From Cryobacterium sp. N22 (GTDB taxonomy: Bacteria; Actinomycetota; Actinomycetes; Actinomycetales; Microbacteriaceae): 64,000 nt of DNA. Location of the stretch: positions 154,937-218,936 of the forward strand of contig NZ_PJJP01000034.1 of the NCBI RefSeq assembly GCF_002929555.1, given 5' to 3'. Positions 24,733 to 33,239 of this stretch are shown here, in pieces. Below the pieces are notes generated by a model. The model worked only from the letters and a program-made list of their open reading frames with translations. It did no database searches and was not told the origin of the DNA. Within the stretch, counting starts at the first letter, position 1. The number at the start of each line of letters is the position of its first letter. The position numbers and the translations under genes are program-made.

Positions 24733-27411
24733 ATGCCCGTTCTGCAGACGAAGCTCTTCATCCCGCGACTCCGACCGCACACCGTTCCCCGGCCGCGCCT
24801 GATCGAGAAGCTGAACGAGGCGCTCCGCTCCGGACGCAAGCTGACACTGGTCGCAGCCCCCGCCGGATTCGGGAAAACCACGCTGCTCAGCGAGTGGATT
24901 ACCGATGTCCAGCACCAGGACCCGTTCCCCAAGGTCGCCTGGTTGTCCCTGGACGAGGGTGACAACGATCCGTCCCGCTTCCTCGCCTGCCTGCTCGGCG
25001 CCGTGAATCGCGCCGATGCGACCCTGGGTGTTGAGGCGCCGAGCGACCAGCCGATTGGCACACTGACCACCCTCATCAACGAGGTGAGCCAGGGGTCGCA
25101 CCACATCCTTCTCGTGCTCGACGACTTCCAGTTCATCGAGGACCCGTCGATCCTGGGCGCCCTCGTGTTCCTGCTCGACCACCTCCCGCCGAAACTGCAC
25201 CTGGTGATCGTGAGCCGTTCCGACCCGTTGTTGCCCGTGGCGCGGCTCAGGGCCGGCGGCGAGCTCACCGAGTTGCGCGCGGCCGACCTGCGCTTCACGC
25301 CGCACGAGGCCGCCACGTTCCTCAACCAGATGATGCACCTGGACCTGTCCGCAGCCGACATAACCGCCCTCGAGGCCCGCACGGAGGGCTGGATCGCGGG
25401 GCTTCAGCTGGCAGCGCTGTCGCTACGGGAGCGCACCGACGCCACCGGCTTCATCCAGGGCTTCACCGGCAGCAACCGTTTTGTCATCGACTACCTCGTT
25501 GAAGAGGTCCTGCACCGCCAGCCCACCCGCATCCGCGACTTCCTGCTGCACACCGCCATCCTCGACAGGCTCAGCGGCCCCCTCTGCGACGCCGTGACCG
25601 AGCGCTCGGGAAGCAGCGAGATCCTCGCTTCGCTCGAGCGGGACAACGTGTTCGTCGTCCCCCTGGATGATCGACGCCAGTGGTACCGCTACCACCACCT
25701 GTTCGCCGACGTGCTCCGCGCGCGGCTGGCCGCCGACGACCCGGCCGGCCCTGCCCGTCTGCACACTCTCGCGAGCGCGTGGCACGAGCACAACGGCCTG
25801 GCGGAGGACGCCGTCGCCCACGCGCTGGCGGCAGCGGATTTTGACCGGGCGGCGCGGCTGATTGAGCTCGCGGTACCCCTGGTGCGGCAAAGCCGGCAGG
25901 ATGCCACGCTGCTGCGCTGGTTGACGCTGTTACCTGAGGACACCATCGCGCGGCGTCCCGTGCTGGGCGTGTACTACGCCTGGTCGTCGCTCGTTTCCGG
26001 CGACCTGCTGACCGTGGAATCCCGCCTGGTCGACGCGGAGCACGCGCTGGCCGCCACCACCGCGGACGGAGCCCCGGCGCACGATTCGGCGCCCGGCGAG
26101 GAGCTGCGCACCCTTCCCGTGACGATCGCGGTCTATCGGGCCGCCCTGGCGCAGGCGCGGGGCGATGTAGGCGCGATGAAGGTGCACGCCGGGCGGGCCC
26201 TGGACCTCAGCCGACCCGGCGACCATCTCGGACGCGGCGCGGCCGCCGGTTTCCTCGGGCTCGCCTCGTGGGCCGCCGGCGATCTCGACGGCGGGGTGCG
26301 CGCCTTCGGCGAGGTCAGGACGAGCCTGCGTCTGGCCGGCAACCTGGCCGATGCGTTGGCGACCACCATTCCGACCGCTGACATGCTCCTCTCCCAGGGC
26401 CGGCTGAGGGAGGCCCGACGCGCCTATGAGCAGGCTCTGCAGCTGGCCGGCGAGCAGGGCGATCCGCCCCCGCAATCCACCGGCGACCTGCATATCGGTC
26501 TCGGCGAACTGCTGCGGGAGCTGGGTGACCTGCCCGCCGCCGCCGGGCATCTGGCGGCGAGTGAGGCGCTGGGCGACCAGGCCAACTCGCGGGAGAACCG
26601 GTACCGGTGGTTCGTGGCCATGGCGCGCATCCGGCAGACGGAGGGCGACCTGGATGCGTCCATCGACCTGCTCGGCAAGGCGGAGCGTCATTACCTGCGC
26701 GGGTTCTTCCCCGAAGTGCGCCCGATCCCGGCGATGACGGCCCGGGTTCGGATCGCGCAGGGGCGGCTGGATGAGGCCGGAGCCTGGGCCGATGAGCGGG
26801 GCCTGTCGGCCGGCGCCGAACCGGTCGCTGAAGACCTGACCTATCTCCGCGAGTTCGACCATCTCACCCTGGCGAGACTGCTGATCGCCCAGCAGAAGAC
26901 GCCGGAGGCGTTGCGGTTACTGGAACGGCTGCTGGATGCGGCGGAGACCGGGTGCCGCAGCACGACCGAAATCCTGATGCTCCAGGCACTGGCGCACGGT
27001 TCCCACGGCGACACGGCGCTGGCGCTCACTCCCCTGGCACGCTCTCTCGCCCAGGCCGAGCCCGAAGGATATCTGCGGCTCTTCGCTGATGAGGGGGCGG
27101 GGATGGCGGCGCTGCTGCGCGAGGCCTCGACCAGGGGGATCGCCCCGGACTATGTTCGGCGACTGCAGCGCGACACCCGGCTCACCGCTGGCCGGCCCGG
27201 GAGCATCCAGACCCTGGCGGACCCTCTGAGCGAACGCGAGGTGCAGGTGGTCAGGCTGCTGGCCAGCGACCTGAGCGGTCCCGACATCGCCCGCGAGCTG
27301 TACATCTCGGTGAATACCCTGCGCACTCACACCAAGCACATCTTCGCCAAGCTCGACGTGAAAAGCCGCCCGGCGGCCGTGTCTCGCGCAGAAGCGTTGG
27401 GCCTGCTCTAG
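24733..27411 (+). CDS. MalT-like LuxR-family ATP-dependent transcriptional activator
   Basis: An 892-residue STAND-type regulator. Walker A is APAGFGKTT (42-50), the MalT-like AWLSLDEGDNDPSRF follows at ~75, and Walker B is ILLVLDDFQF. A winged-helix region and a long TPR-like helical sensor domain span ~400-810. The C-terminal ~65 residues are a LuxR HTH (LSEREVQVVRLLASDLSGPD, YISVNTLRTHTKHIFAKLDV). Proteins of this type activate transcription on binding ATP and an inducer. The genes that follow (membrane protein and ~100-aa protein) commonly accompany such regulators and are candidate targets. Confidence 0.9.
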   Translation: MPVLQTKLFIPRLRPHTVPRPRLIEKLNEALRSGRKLTLVAAPAGFGKTTLLSEWITDVQHQDPFPKVAWLSLDEGDNDPSRFLACLLGAVNRADATLGVEAPSDQPIGTLTTLINEVSQGSHHILLVLDDFQFIEDPSILGALVFLLDHLPPKLHLVIVSRSDPLLPVARLRAGGELTELRAADLRFTPHEAATFLNQMMHLDLSAADITALEARTEGWIAGLQLAALSLRERTDATGFIQGFTGSNRFVIDYLVEEVLHRQPTRIRDFLLHTAILDRLSGPLCDAVTERSGSSEILASLERDNVFVVPLDDRRQWYRYHHLFADVLRARLAADDPAGPARLHTLASAWHEHNGLAEDAVAHALAAADFDRAARLIELAVPLVRQSRQDATLLRWLTLLPEDTIARRPVLGVYYAWSSLVSGDLLTVESRLVDAEHALAATTADGAPAHDSAPGEELRTLPVTIAVYRAALAQARGDVGAMKVHAGRALDLSRPGDHLGRGAAAGFLGLASWAAGDLDGGVRAFGEVRTSLRLAGNLADALATTIPTADMLLSQGRLREARRAYEQALQLAGEQGDPPPQSTGDLHIGLGELLRELGDLPAAAGHLAASEALGDQANSRENRYRWFVAMARIRQTEGDLDASIDLLGKAERHYLRGFFPEVRPIPAMTARVRIAQGRLDEAGAWADERGLSAGAEPVAEDLTYLREFDHLTLARLLIAQQKTPEALRLLERLLDAAETGCRSTTEILMLQALAHGSHGDTALALTPLARSLAQAEPEGYLRLFADEGAGMAALLREASTRGIAPDYVRRLQRDTRLTAGRPGSIQTLADPLSEREVQVVRLLASDLSGPDIARELYISVNTLRTHTKHIFAKLDVKSRPAAVSRAEALGLL

Positions 27412-27428
27412 ACCGCTGCCGGGCACAA

Positions 27429-27469
27429 TCACCACGTCGATCACCATGCCTGGTGATGCCGTGTCACCA
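27429..27469. promoter_or_regulatory. cluster of TCACCA/TGGTGA half-sites
   Basis: Four hexamers lie between the LuxR gene and the membrane-protein gene: TCACCA at 27429, 27441 and 27464, and TGGTGA at 27451, spaced 10-13 bp, roughly one helical turn. The last two form an inverted repeat with a 7-bp spacer. They could be binding sites for the upstream LuxR regulator; this rests on position and symmetry only. Confidence 0.35.
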
Positions 27470-27537
27470 CCTCTCTCCGTAGATTCAGGTCGTCATCAGG
27501 AATCAGCCTGAGCCACTCACGATCAAGGAGAGACACC

Positions 27538-28227
27538 ATGAGCATCACACCGTCCGCCCTCACCCGCGCAGCCGGCATTTCTGCCGCGCTTTCCGGGCTT
27601 CTGTACATCGTCATCCAATTCATCCACCCCAGCGACGTGGTCGCCTCCATCACCACGCCGGCCTGGGTGATCGTGCACATCCTGAGCCTCAGCATGGCCG
27701 TCCTGGGCCTTGCGGGCTTGGCCGGCTTGTACCTGAGCCAGGTGACGAAGCTCGGGCTGCTGGGCCTGATCGGATACCTCATGTTCAGCCTGTTCTTCAT
27801 CCTGCAGGCGGCGTTCAACTTCGCCGAGGCATTCATCGCGCCATTGATCGCCGGAGTCGCCCCGCAGTTCGCCGAGGACTTCGTGGGGCTCTTCGGCCGC
27901 TACGCCAGCGAGACCGACCTGGGCCCGCTTGCGTTGGTCGTGCCGGTCGGGAGTGCGCTGTACATCCTGGGCGCGCTGCTGCTGGGGATCGCGATTCTCC
28001 GGGCGCACGTTCTTTCGCGCGGTGCGGGCATCCTGCTCATCGCCGCGGCCGTGCTCACGCCCGTCTTCGGCCTGCTCCCGCACAACATCGAACGGCTGGC
28101 TGCCATTCCGATGGGCCTCGCCCTGATCTGGCTCGGCTACTCGCTGTGGTCGACAGTGCGTAAGAACGCGGCGCTGAAGGAGGGTCGAGATGAGCGACGC
28201 AGCCAGGATGCCGCACCCACCCGCTGA
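27538..28227 (+). CDS. multi-pass membrane protein downstream of a LuxR-type regulator
   Basis: A 229-residue protein with an AAGGAGA ribosome-binding site and about six membrane helices (for example GISAALSGLLYIVIQFIHP at 14-32, VIVHILSLSMAVLGLAGLAG, LGLIGYLMFSLFFILQAAFN). The soluble tail is charged. The layout resembles DUF4386-like membrane proteins that follow LuxR regulators in many actinobacteria and Chloroflexi. No catalytic motif is visible. The next gene starts inside its 3' end, so both are translated together. Its role is unknown. Confidence 0.72.
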   Translation: MSITPSALTRAAGISAALSGLLYIVIQFIHPSDVVASITTPAWVIVHILSLSMAVLGLAGLAGLYLSQVTKLGLLGLIGYLMFSLFFILQAAFNFAEAFIAPLIAGVAPQFAEDFVGLFGRYASETDLGPLALVVPVGSALYILGALLLGIAILRAHVLSRGAGILLIAAAVLTPVFGLLPHNIERLAAIPMGLALIWLGYSLWSTVRKNAALKEGRDERRSQDAAPTR

Positions 28228-28504
28228 GCTCGCCCGTTACGAGATTCGTCTCCGGGGCCGGTTCGATGACCGGTGGAGGACCTGGTTCGACGGCTTCCAG
28301 CTCAGCGCTGGGAGCGACGGGACCACCATCCTGACCGGCCCCGTTCCGGATCAGGCGGCACTGCACGGGCTGCTGCGCCGCATCGGTGACCTCGGCGTCA
28401 CCCTGATCTCGATCAACGCCACCGCCCCGGATCACCGGGTCCGGCCGGCCGAATCACGCGCCGAACCGGGCGAAGACGGCGATTCACTGCGGAGGCTCGC
28501 ATGA
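28190..28504 (+). CDS. small conserved protein of LuxR-linked clusters
   Basis: A 104-residue protein overlapping the end of the membrane-protein gene by 38 bp. It has the recurring pattern YEIRLRGRFDDRWRTWFDGF, GTTILTGPVPDQAALHGLLR, then IGDLGVTLISIN. I recognise this from many small proteins encoded beside LuxR-type regulators, but know no assigned function. It looks like a compact alpha/beta cytoplasmic protein and has no signal peptide or membrane helix. The C-terminal 25 residues are charged and probably disordered. Confidence 0.68.
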   Translation: MSDAARMPHPPAELARYEIRLRGRFDDRWRTWFDGFQLSAGSDGTTILTGPVPDQAALHGLLRRIGDLGVTLISINATAPDHRVRPAESRAEPGEDGDSLRRLA

Positions 28505-28601
28505 AAACGCCGTCAACCCCCGGTTACGCTGGGGGCGGCGCACACCGGTGTGCGTCGCACGCACGTCGCGCCCGCGGCACTCACGAGGACGGGAGGTTCC
28601 C

Positions 28602-30008
28602 ATGTCGAATTACATTGCAAACGCACTGGTCGGTGAGCCCGAGGTTCTCGAGGACACCGTGGCCACGGACCTGACCGGCTCGGACCTGACCGGCTCGCCC
28701 GCCTGGCTGCGGCTCAAGACCGCCGCCACCGCCCTGCAGGCCGTGCAGGCACAGGACGGCTCAATCCCGGAGGCCGGTGCACACGCCGATGCGCACGCGT
28801 CCGTCGCCGAGATCACCGCCGCGGTCACCGAGTTGGCGCCGCACTTCCCGCACGATGCCGCCTACCTGGCTGCCGTCGTGGTCGACTTCGACAGCTGGGT
28901 GGCGGGCGGTTTCGGTGTGCCCGACTTCTACGACTCGCTGCTGGCCTTCCAACCCCAGCAGCACCGGGTCGACGGCATCCGGCACCTGGTGGTGTTCCCG
29001 ATGTACACCCAGAACGGCAGCCCGAACCGGCTCGTCGAGGCCGTGTTGATCGAGGTGCTCTGGCCGGAGTTCGTGGCCGAGCTCGAGCTCGAGTACACCA
29101 ACAAGCTGTTCGTGCCCATCCGCTTCCTCGACTTCACGGCCGGGTATGACACCAACTCGGCGGTGCTCTTTCCCGAGACCGTGGCGATGCGGCAGATCCC
29201 CACGTTCACCTGGGGAGCGATCTTCGCCGACCGGGAGGCCGCGCGGTTCCGCCGGGTGGTGCGCGCCGCCGCCGAGATCACCCGGCTGGAGCTGCCCGCC
29301 GAGGCCGCCGCGCTGCTTGACGACCAACACCTCACCGAAGAGACCTTCGTGATGTGGGACCTCATCCACGACCGCACCCACATGCGCGGTGACCTGCCTT
29401 TCGACCCGTTCATGATCAAGCAGCGGATGCCGTTCTTCCTCTACTCACTCGAGGAGCTCCGCTGCGACCTCACCGCGTTCCGCGAGTCGGTGAAGATCGA
29501 ACACGACGAGGCCGCCAGCCCCGACGCCCGCCGGCACGCCAAGCTGGTGCAGTACGCGGTGATCTTCGACCGCATCTTCAGGTTCTCGATCACCGGCAGC
29601 CGGGTGCGCAACTATGACGGTCTCGGCGGCCAGCTGCTGTTCGCCTGGCTGCACCAGCACCACGTGCTGCACTGGACCGACACGGCGCTCTCCTTCGACT
29701 GGGAGGCGGTGCCCGACGTGGTCATCGCCCTCGGCGCCCAGATCGACGAGCTGTACTGGGAATCCATCGACCGGCCGAAGAAGGCGCACTGGCTGGCCGC
29801 GTACGAGATGCTCACGAAGACGCTCACGCCCAATCCGGCGTCGACGTGGGCTCATGGTCTGCCGCTCGAGGTGCTGGCCGGGGCACCGAAGGGGTACACC
29901 GACCTCGTCCTGGACGACGAGTTCCCGCTTTCGATGTTCTTCGAGGCGCTCGACAAGAAGATGAAGCCGGTCATCGAGTCGACCGTGGGCATCACCGCGG
30001 ATGCGTAG
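28602..30008 (+). CDS. DUF6421-like conserved actinobacterial protein
   Basis: ATG 28602 follows GGGAGG (28591-28596) at good spacing and is preferred over an upstream in-frame start. The 468-residue protein is soluble and mostly helical. Landmarks are HRVDGIRHLVVFPMYTQNGS, LFVPIRFLDFTAGYDTNSAV, WDLIHDRTHMRGDLPFDPFM (HDRTH at 256-260, a possible metal-binding HxxxH) and LYSLEELRCDLTAFRES. I recall this family as DUF6421, typically followed by an SDR gene, as here. Function is unknown. Residues 21-32 contain the duplicated TDLTGSDLTGS, encoded by a perfect 15-bp tandem repeat. Confidence 0.7.
   Translation: MSNYIANALVGEPEVLEDTVATDLTGSDLTGSPAWLRLKTAATALQAVQAQDGSIPEAGAHADAHASVAEITAAVTELAPHFPHDAAYLAAVVVDFDSWVAGGFGVPDFYDSLLAFQPQQHRVDGIRHLVVFPMYTQNGSPNRLVEAVLIEVLWPEFVAELELEYTNKLFVPIRFLDFTAGYDTNSAVLFPETVAMRQIPTFTWGAIFADREAARFRRVVRAAAEITRLELPAEAAALLDDQHLTEETFVMWDLIHDRTHMRGDLPFDPFMIKQRMPFFLYSLEELRCDLTAFRESVKIEHDEAASPDARRHAKLVQYAVIFDRIFRFSITGSRVRNYDGLGGQLLFAWLHQHHVLHWTDTALSFDWEAVPDVVIALGAQIDELYWESIDRPKKAHWLAAYEMLTKTLTPNPASTWAHGLPLEVLAGAPKGYTDLVLDDEFPLSMFFEALDKKMKPVIESTVGITADA
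28666..28695 (+). repeat. perfect 15-bp tandem duplication inside the DUF6421-like gene
   Basis: CGGACCTGACCGGCT occurs twice without interruption (28666-28680 and 28681-28695). It keeps the frame and adds five residues near the N-terminus. It is a likely recent slippage duplication. Confidence 0.9.
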
Positions 30009-30699
30009 GCTCACGATGGTCGACCCGTCCGGGGACCCGGGCGAGCGCGGGGCCGCCGGGCACACGGTGCTGATCGCCGGGGCAACCAGCACCGCCGGAG
30101 TGGCCGTCGCGGCCGCCCTGGCGGGGGCGGGCGCCCGGGTGCTGGCCGTGGGCTCCAACGAGAAGCACCTGGTGCGGGTGCTGGAGGTGGTGCCGGAAGC
30201 ATCCGTCTACGTCTGTGACCTGGCCGACTTCGCGGCGGTGACCGCCCTGGCCGCCACCGTGCACGCCCAACACGGACCCGTCGACGGGCTCGTGCATCTG
30301 GTGGGCGGTTGGCGCGGCGGTGGCGGGCTCGACGGCCAGACCGACGAGGACTGGGATTTTCTGCACTCCCGCATTGTGCAGACCCTGCGCAACACCACCC
30401 GGGCCTTCAACGCCGACCTGCTGGCCTCGTTCACCGGCCGGCTGGCGATCGTGTCGTCTGTGTCGGTGGATGCGCCCACCCCCGGCGGCGCCAACTACGC
30501 CAGCGCCAAGGCCGCCGCCGAGACCTGGACCCGGGCGGTGGGCCACGGCTTCGCCAAGGCCGGCGACACCGCCGCGGCCGTGATATACGCGGTGCGGGCC
30601 CTGGAGGGTCTCGAGTCCCGGCTGGCCGCGGAGGTCGTGGCGCTCTGGGACTCCCCCGCCGCGACCCTGAACAACACCCGCCGCATCCTCGCCCCCTGA
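30001..30699 (+). CDS. short-chain dehydrogenase/reductase coupled to the DUF6421-like gene
   Basis: A 232-residue SDR whose ATG lies 8 bp inside the preceding gene; an ATG five codons later (30016) is an alternative. The cofactor loop is GATSTAGVAVA rather than canonical TGxxxGxG, followed by HLVGGWRGGGGLDGQTDEDW, the catalytic Ser region AIVSSVSVDAP and NYASAKAAAE, which supplies the Tyr-x3-Lys pair. It is probably an NAD(P)-dependent oxidoreductase. The tight coupling implies that it acts with the DUF6421-like protein. Substrate unknown. Confidence 0.8.
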   Translation: MRRLTMVDPSGDPGERGAAGHTVLIAGATSTAGVAVAAALAGAGARVLAVGSNEKHLVRVLEVVPEASVYVCDLADFAAVTALAATVHAQHGPVDGLVHLVGGWRGGGGLDGQTDEDWDFLHSRIVQTLRNTTRAFNADLLASFTGRLAIVSSVSVDAPTPGGANYASAKAAAETWTRAVGHGFAKAGDTAAAVIYAVRALEGLESRLAAEVVALWDSPAATLNNTRRILAP

Positions 30700-30735
30700 C
30701 CGCGGCGGCGGCCCGCGGCGCGGAATGCGGGCAAC

Positions 30736-30775
30736 GCGCCGCTAGGCGGGTGGCGCGCCACCCGCGCAGCGGCGC
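30736..30775. terminator. 40-bp intergenic hairpin
   Basis: A 20-bp perfect palindrome (30746-30765, GCGGGTGGCG then its complement) is extended outward by a second paired segment GCGCCGCT/AGCGGCGC, with only a 2-nt mismatch between the two stems. It lies 36 bp after the SDR stop and before the XRE gene. There is no T-tract, so it may be a non-classical terminator or a protein-binding palindrome. Confidence 0.5.
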
Positions 30776-30865
30776 CTGACCCGCGCACCGGCATCCGTCG
30801 CCGATTGAAACCCAGGTACTGTCAGGGCCTCTCAGCCGGCGGGGGCCGCCGCGTAGATTTAACGG

Positions 30866-31753
30866 GTGAGCACCCAGAGCGATATCCGCGAATTCCTGGC
30901 CACCCGGCGGGCGAAAATCACGCCAGAGCAGGCGGGCCTGCCGGCCTACGGCGGCAATCGTCGCGTCGCCGGCCTCCGCCGCGAAGAGGTCGCCATGCTC
31001 GCCGGTGTGAGCGTGGACTATTACACGCGGCTGGAGCGCGGCAACTTCGGCGGCGTCTCCGAGAGCGTGCTCGCCGCCATCGCCCGGGCGTTGCAGCTCG
31101 ACGACGCCGAACGCGAGCACCTCTTCGACCTGGCCCGCGCCACCGCCACCGTACGACCTCCGCGCCGCCGCCCCGCCCCGCAGCGGGTTCGGCCCACCAT
31201 TCAACGCATCCTCGACGCCATGACGGATGCGCCCGCCTTCGTGCGCAACAACCGGCGCGACCTGCTCGCGGCCAACCGGCTCGGCTTCGCGGTCTACTCC
31301 GAGGTGTACGCCGACGGCCCCGCCCCGGTCAACACCGCCAGATTCCTGTTCCTCAATCCCCGGGCGCGCACGTTCTTCCTGGACTGGCAGGGCGCGGCGA
31401 CCGACATGGTCGCGAGCCTCCGCGGCGAAGCCGGCCGCGACCCGCATGACCGGGGCCTCTCCGACCTGGTCGGCGAACTGGCCACCCGCAGCACCGAATT
31501 CGCCATTCTCTGGGCTGCGCACAATGTGCGCCACCACACCATGGGCGCCAAGTCCATCCATCACCCGGTGGTGGGAGACCTGCACCTCACCTTCGAATCG
31601 ATGGACCTGCCCGCCGACCCCGGCCTGGCCCTGATCGTCTACGGCACCGAGCCCGGCTCGGCCAGCCAGGACGCCCTCAGGCTGCTCTCGAGCTGGGCCG
31701 CCACCCAGGAGCCGCTCCCGCAGCACCAGGCGACGGTCCGCGACGAGGCCTGA
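30866..31753 (+). CDS. XRE-family regulator with MmyB-like ligand-binding domain
   Basis: A 295-residue protein starting at GTG 30866; TAGATT (30854-30859) ends 6 bases before it, suggesting a leaderless mRNA. Residues ~5-85 carry the HTH (VAGLRREEVAMLAGVSVDYY, TRLERGNFGGVSESVLAAIA). Residues ~105-275 form the MmyB-type domain (ILDAMTDAPAFVRNNRRDLL, AANRLGFAVYSEVY, FLNPRARTFFLDWQGAATDM, HHTMGAKSIHHPVVGDL), a PAS-like pocket thought to bind fatty-acyl or other small ligands. These regulators often repress an adjacent SDR; here the SDR lies upstream in the same orientation. Confidence 0.87.
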   Translation: MSTQSDIREFLATRRAKITPEQAGLPAYGGNRRVAGLRREEVAMLAGVSVDYYTRLERGNFGGVSESVLAAIARALQLDDAEREHLFDLARATATVRPPRRRPAPQRVRPTIQRILDAMTDAPAFVRNNRRDLLAANRLGFAVYSEVYADGPAPVNTARFLFLNPRARTFFLDWQGAATDMVASLRGEAGRDPHDRGLSDLVGELATRSTEFAILWAAHNVRHHTMGAKSIHHPVVGDLHLTFESMDLPADPGLALIVYGTEPGSASQDALRLLSSWAATQEPLPQHQATVRDEA

Positions 31754-31832
31754 ACCGCGCCGGCCTGTTCGCGTAACGACCCTCCCCCTTGGGGCTGATC
31801 CGCCCGCGCCGCGACGACGCTAGCGTGGGGGG

Positions 31833-33239
31833 ATGACTGCCGAAGCCCGACCCGAACGGGTCACCGAACGGGCCGCCGACCCGCTGGCCGACGGATGGCG
31901 GCGGCCGCGCGGTCCCCGCTCCGCGTACCGGGTGGATGCCTGGGTGGCGCTGGCGCTGGCCGGCGGCACCGCCCTGAGCATCTCGCTGAGCCTCGGCACC
32001 GGGCTCATGGGCGATGCGCCGTGGTGGCAGGTCGTGATCTGGGTGGCCCTCATCGCGCTGCCCCTGGCCGCCCGTCGCCGCTGGCCGGAGGCCGTGGCGC
32101 TGCTCGTCTCCCTGGTCTTCGCCGTGTCCGGCAGCATGGGCATCACCGACGGCCTCTTCTCCAACATCTGCCTCTACGTGGCCATCTACTCGGTGGGCGC
32201 GTGGAGCCACCACCGCACGATCGCCCGGTGGACGCGGCTGGGCATCATCGCGGGCATGTTCATCTGGCTGTTCTGGAGCCTGTTGGAGACCGCCAACCAG
32301 GCCACCGCCATCCCCGAACTGTCCAGGGACGGCTTCTTCTCCCCCTATGCCGCCTACGGCCTGCTGCAGGTGCTGCTCAACCTGGTCTACTTCTGGGCCG
32401 CATACTACTTCGGCGGCGCCGCCTGGCAGGCGGCCCGGCGCTCGGCGGCGCTCGAGGGTCTCACCCGTGAGCTCGCCACCGAACGGGAGCGCACCGCGGC
32501 CCAGGCGGTCAGCCTCGAACGGGTGCGCATCGCCCGGGAGCTCCACGACGTGGTCGCCCACCACGTGTCGTTGATGGGCGTGCAGGCCGGCGCCGCCCGG
32601 CGCATCCTCGACCGCGACGCGGCCGCGGCCGTGCGCGCGATCACGGTGATCGAAGAGAGCGCCCGCACCGCCGTGGACGAACTGAACACCATGCTCGGCG
32701 CCCTGCGCGCCGACGACGCCGACGGTGCGCAGCCCGCCCACCAGAGCACCAGCACCCGCGGTGTCGATCAGCTCGCCGAACTCGCCCAGGAGAACACCGA
32801 CGCCGGGTTGCCCGTGCGGCTCCAGGTGATCGGCGAGCCGCGCCCGGTACCCGGCACCATCGGTCTCAGCCTCTACCGAATCGCCCAGGAGGCCCTGACC
32901 AACACCCGCAAGCACGCCGGTTCCGGCGCGACGGCCGACCTGCGCCTGCGGTACGAGGCGGATGCCGTGGAGCTGGAGGCGACCGACACCGGTCGCGGCG
33001 TGCGCGCCCCGGCCAACCCCGCCGTCGAGCGGAGCACCCCCGGCGGCCTCGGCCAGCAGGGCATGCGCGAGCGCGTCGCGGCCGTCGGCGGCACCCTCGA
33101 GCTGGCCAACCGGCCCCGGGGCGGCTATCTGGTGCGCGCCCGCGTTCCGCTCACCGGTCCGCCGGCGGCCACCGAGCCGCCCCTCGCCGTGCCGCCCGCC
33201 GAAGCGCGGGCGCCCCAAGCCGTGGAGACCGTCGAATGA
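31833..33239 (+). CDS. NarL-type sensor histidine kinase
   Basis: A 468-residue membrane kinase. TAGCGT (31821-31826) followed by six G's directly before ATG fits either a leaderless start or a G-rich ribosome-binding site. Four to six membrane helices lie between ~35 and 195 with little extracellular material, so signal sensing is probably intramembrane. The HisKA_3 box is IARELHDVVAHHVSLM (phospho-acceptor His238), and the ATPase domain has EALTNTRKHAG and GGLGQQGMRERVAAVGG. The C-terminal ~35 residues are Pro/Ala-rich. It is coupled by ATGA overlap to its response regulator. Confidence 0.9.
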   Translation: MTAEARPERVTERAADPLADGWRRPRGPRSAYRVDAWVALALAGGTALSISLSLGTGLMGDAPWWQVVIWVALIALPLAARRRWPEAVALLVSLVFAVSGSMGITDGLFSNICLYVAIYSVGAWSHHRTIARWTRLGIIAGMFIWLFWSLLETANQATAIPELSRDGFFSPYAAYGLLQVLLNLVYFWAAYYFGGAAWQAARRSAALEGLTRELATERERTAAQAVSLERVRIARELHDVVAHHVSLMGVQAGAARRILDRDAAAAVRAITVIEESARTAVDELNTMLGALRADDADGAQPAHQSTSTRGVDQLAELAQENTDAGLPVRLQVIGEPRPVPGTIGLSLYRIAQEALTNTRKHAGSGATADLRLRYEADAVELEATDTGRGVRAPANPAVERSTPGGLGQQGMRERVAAVGGTLELANRPRGGYLVRARVPLTGPPAATEPPLAVPPAEARAPQAVETVE

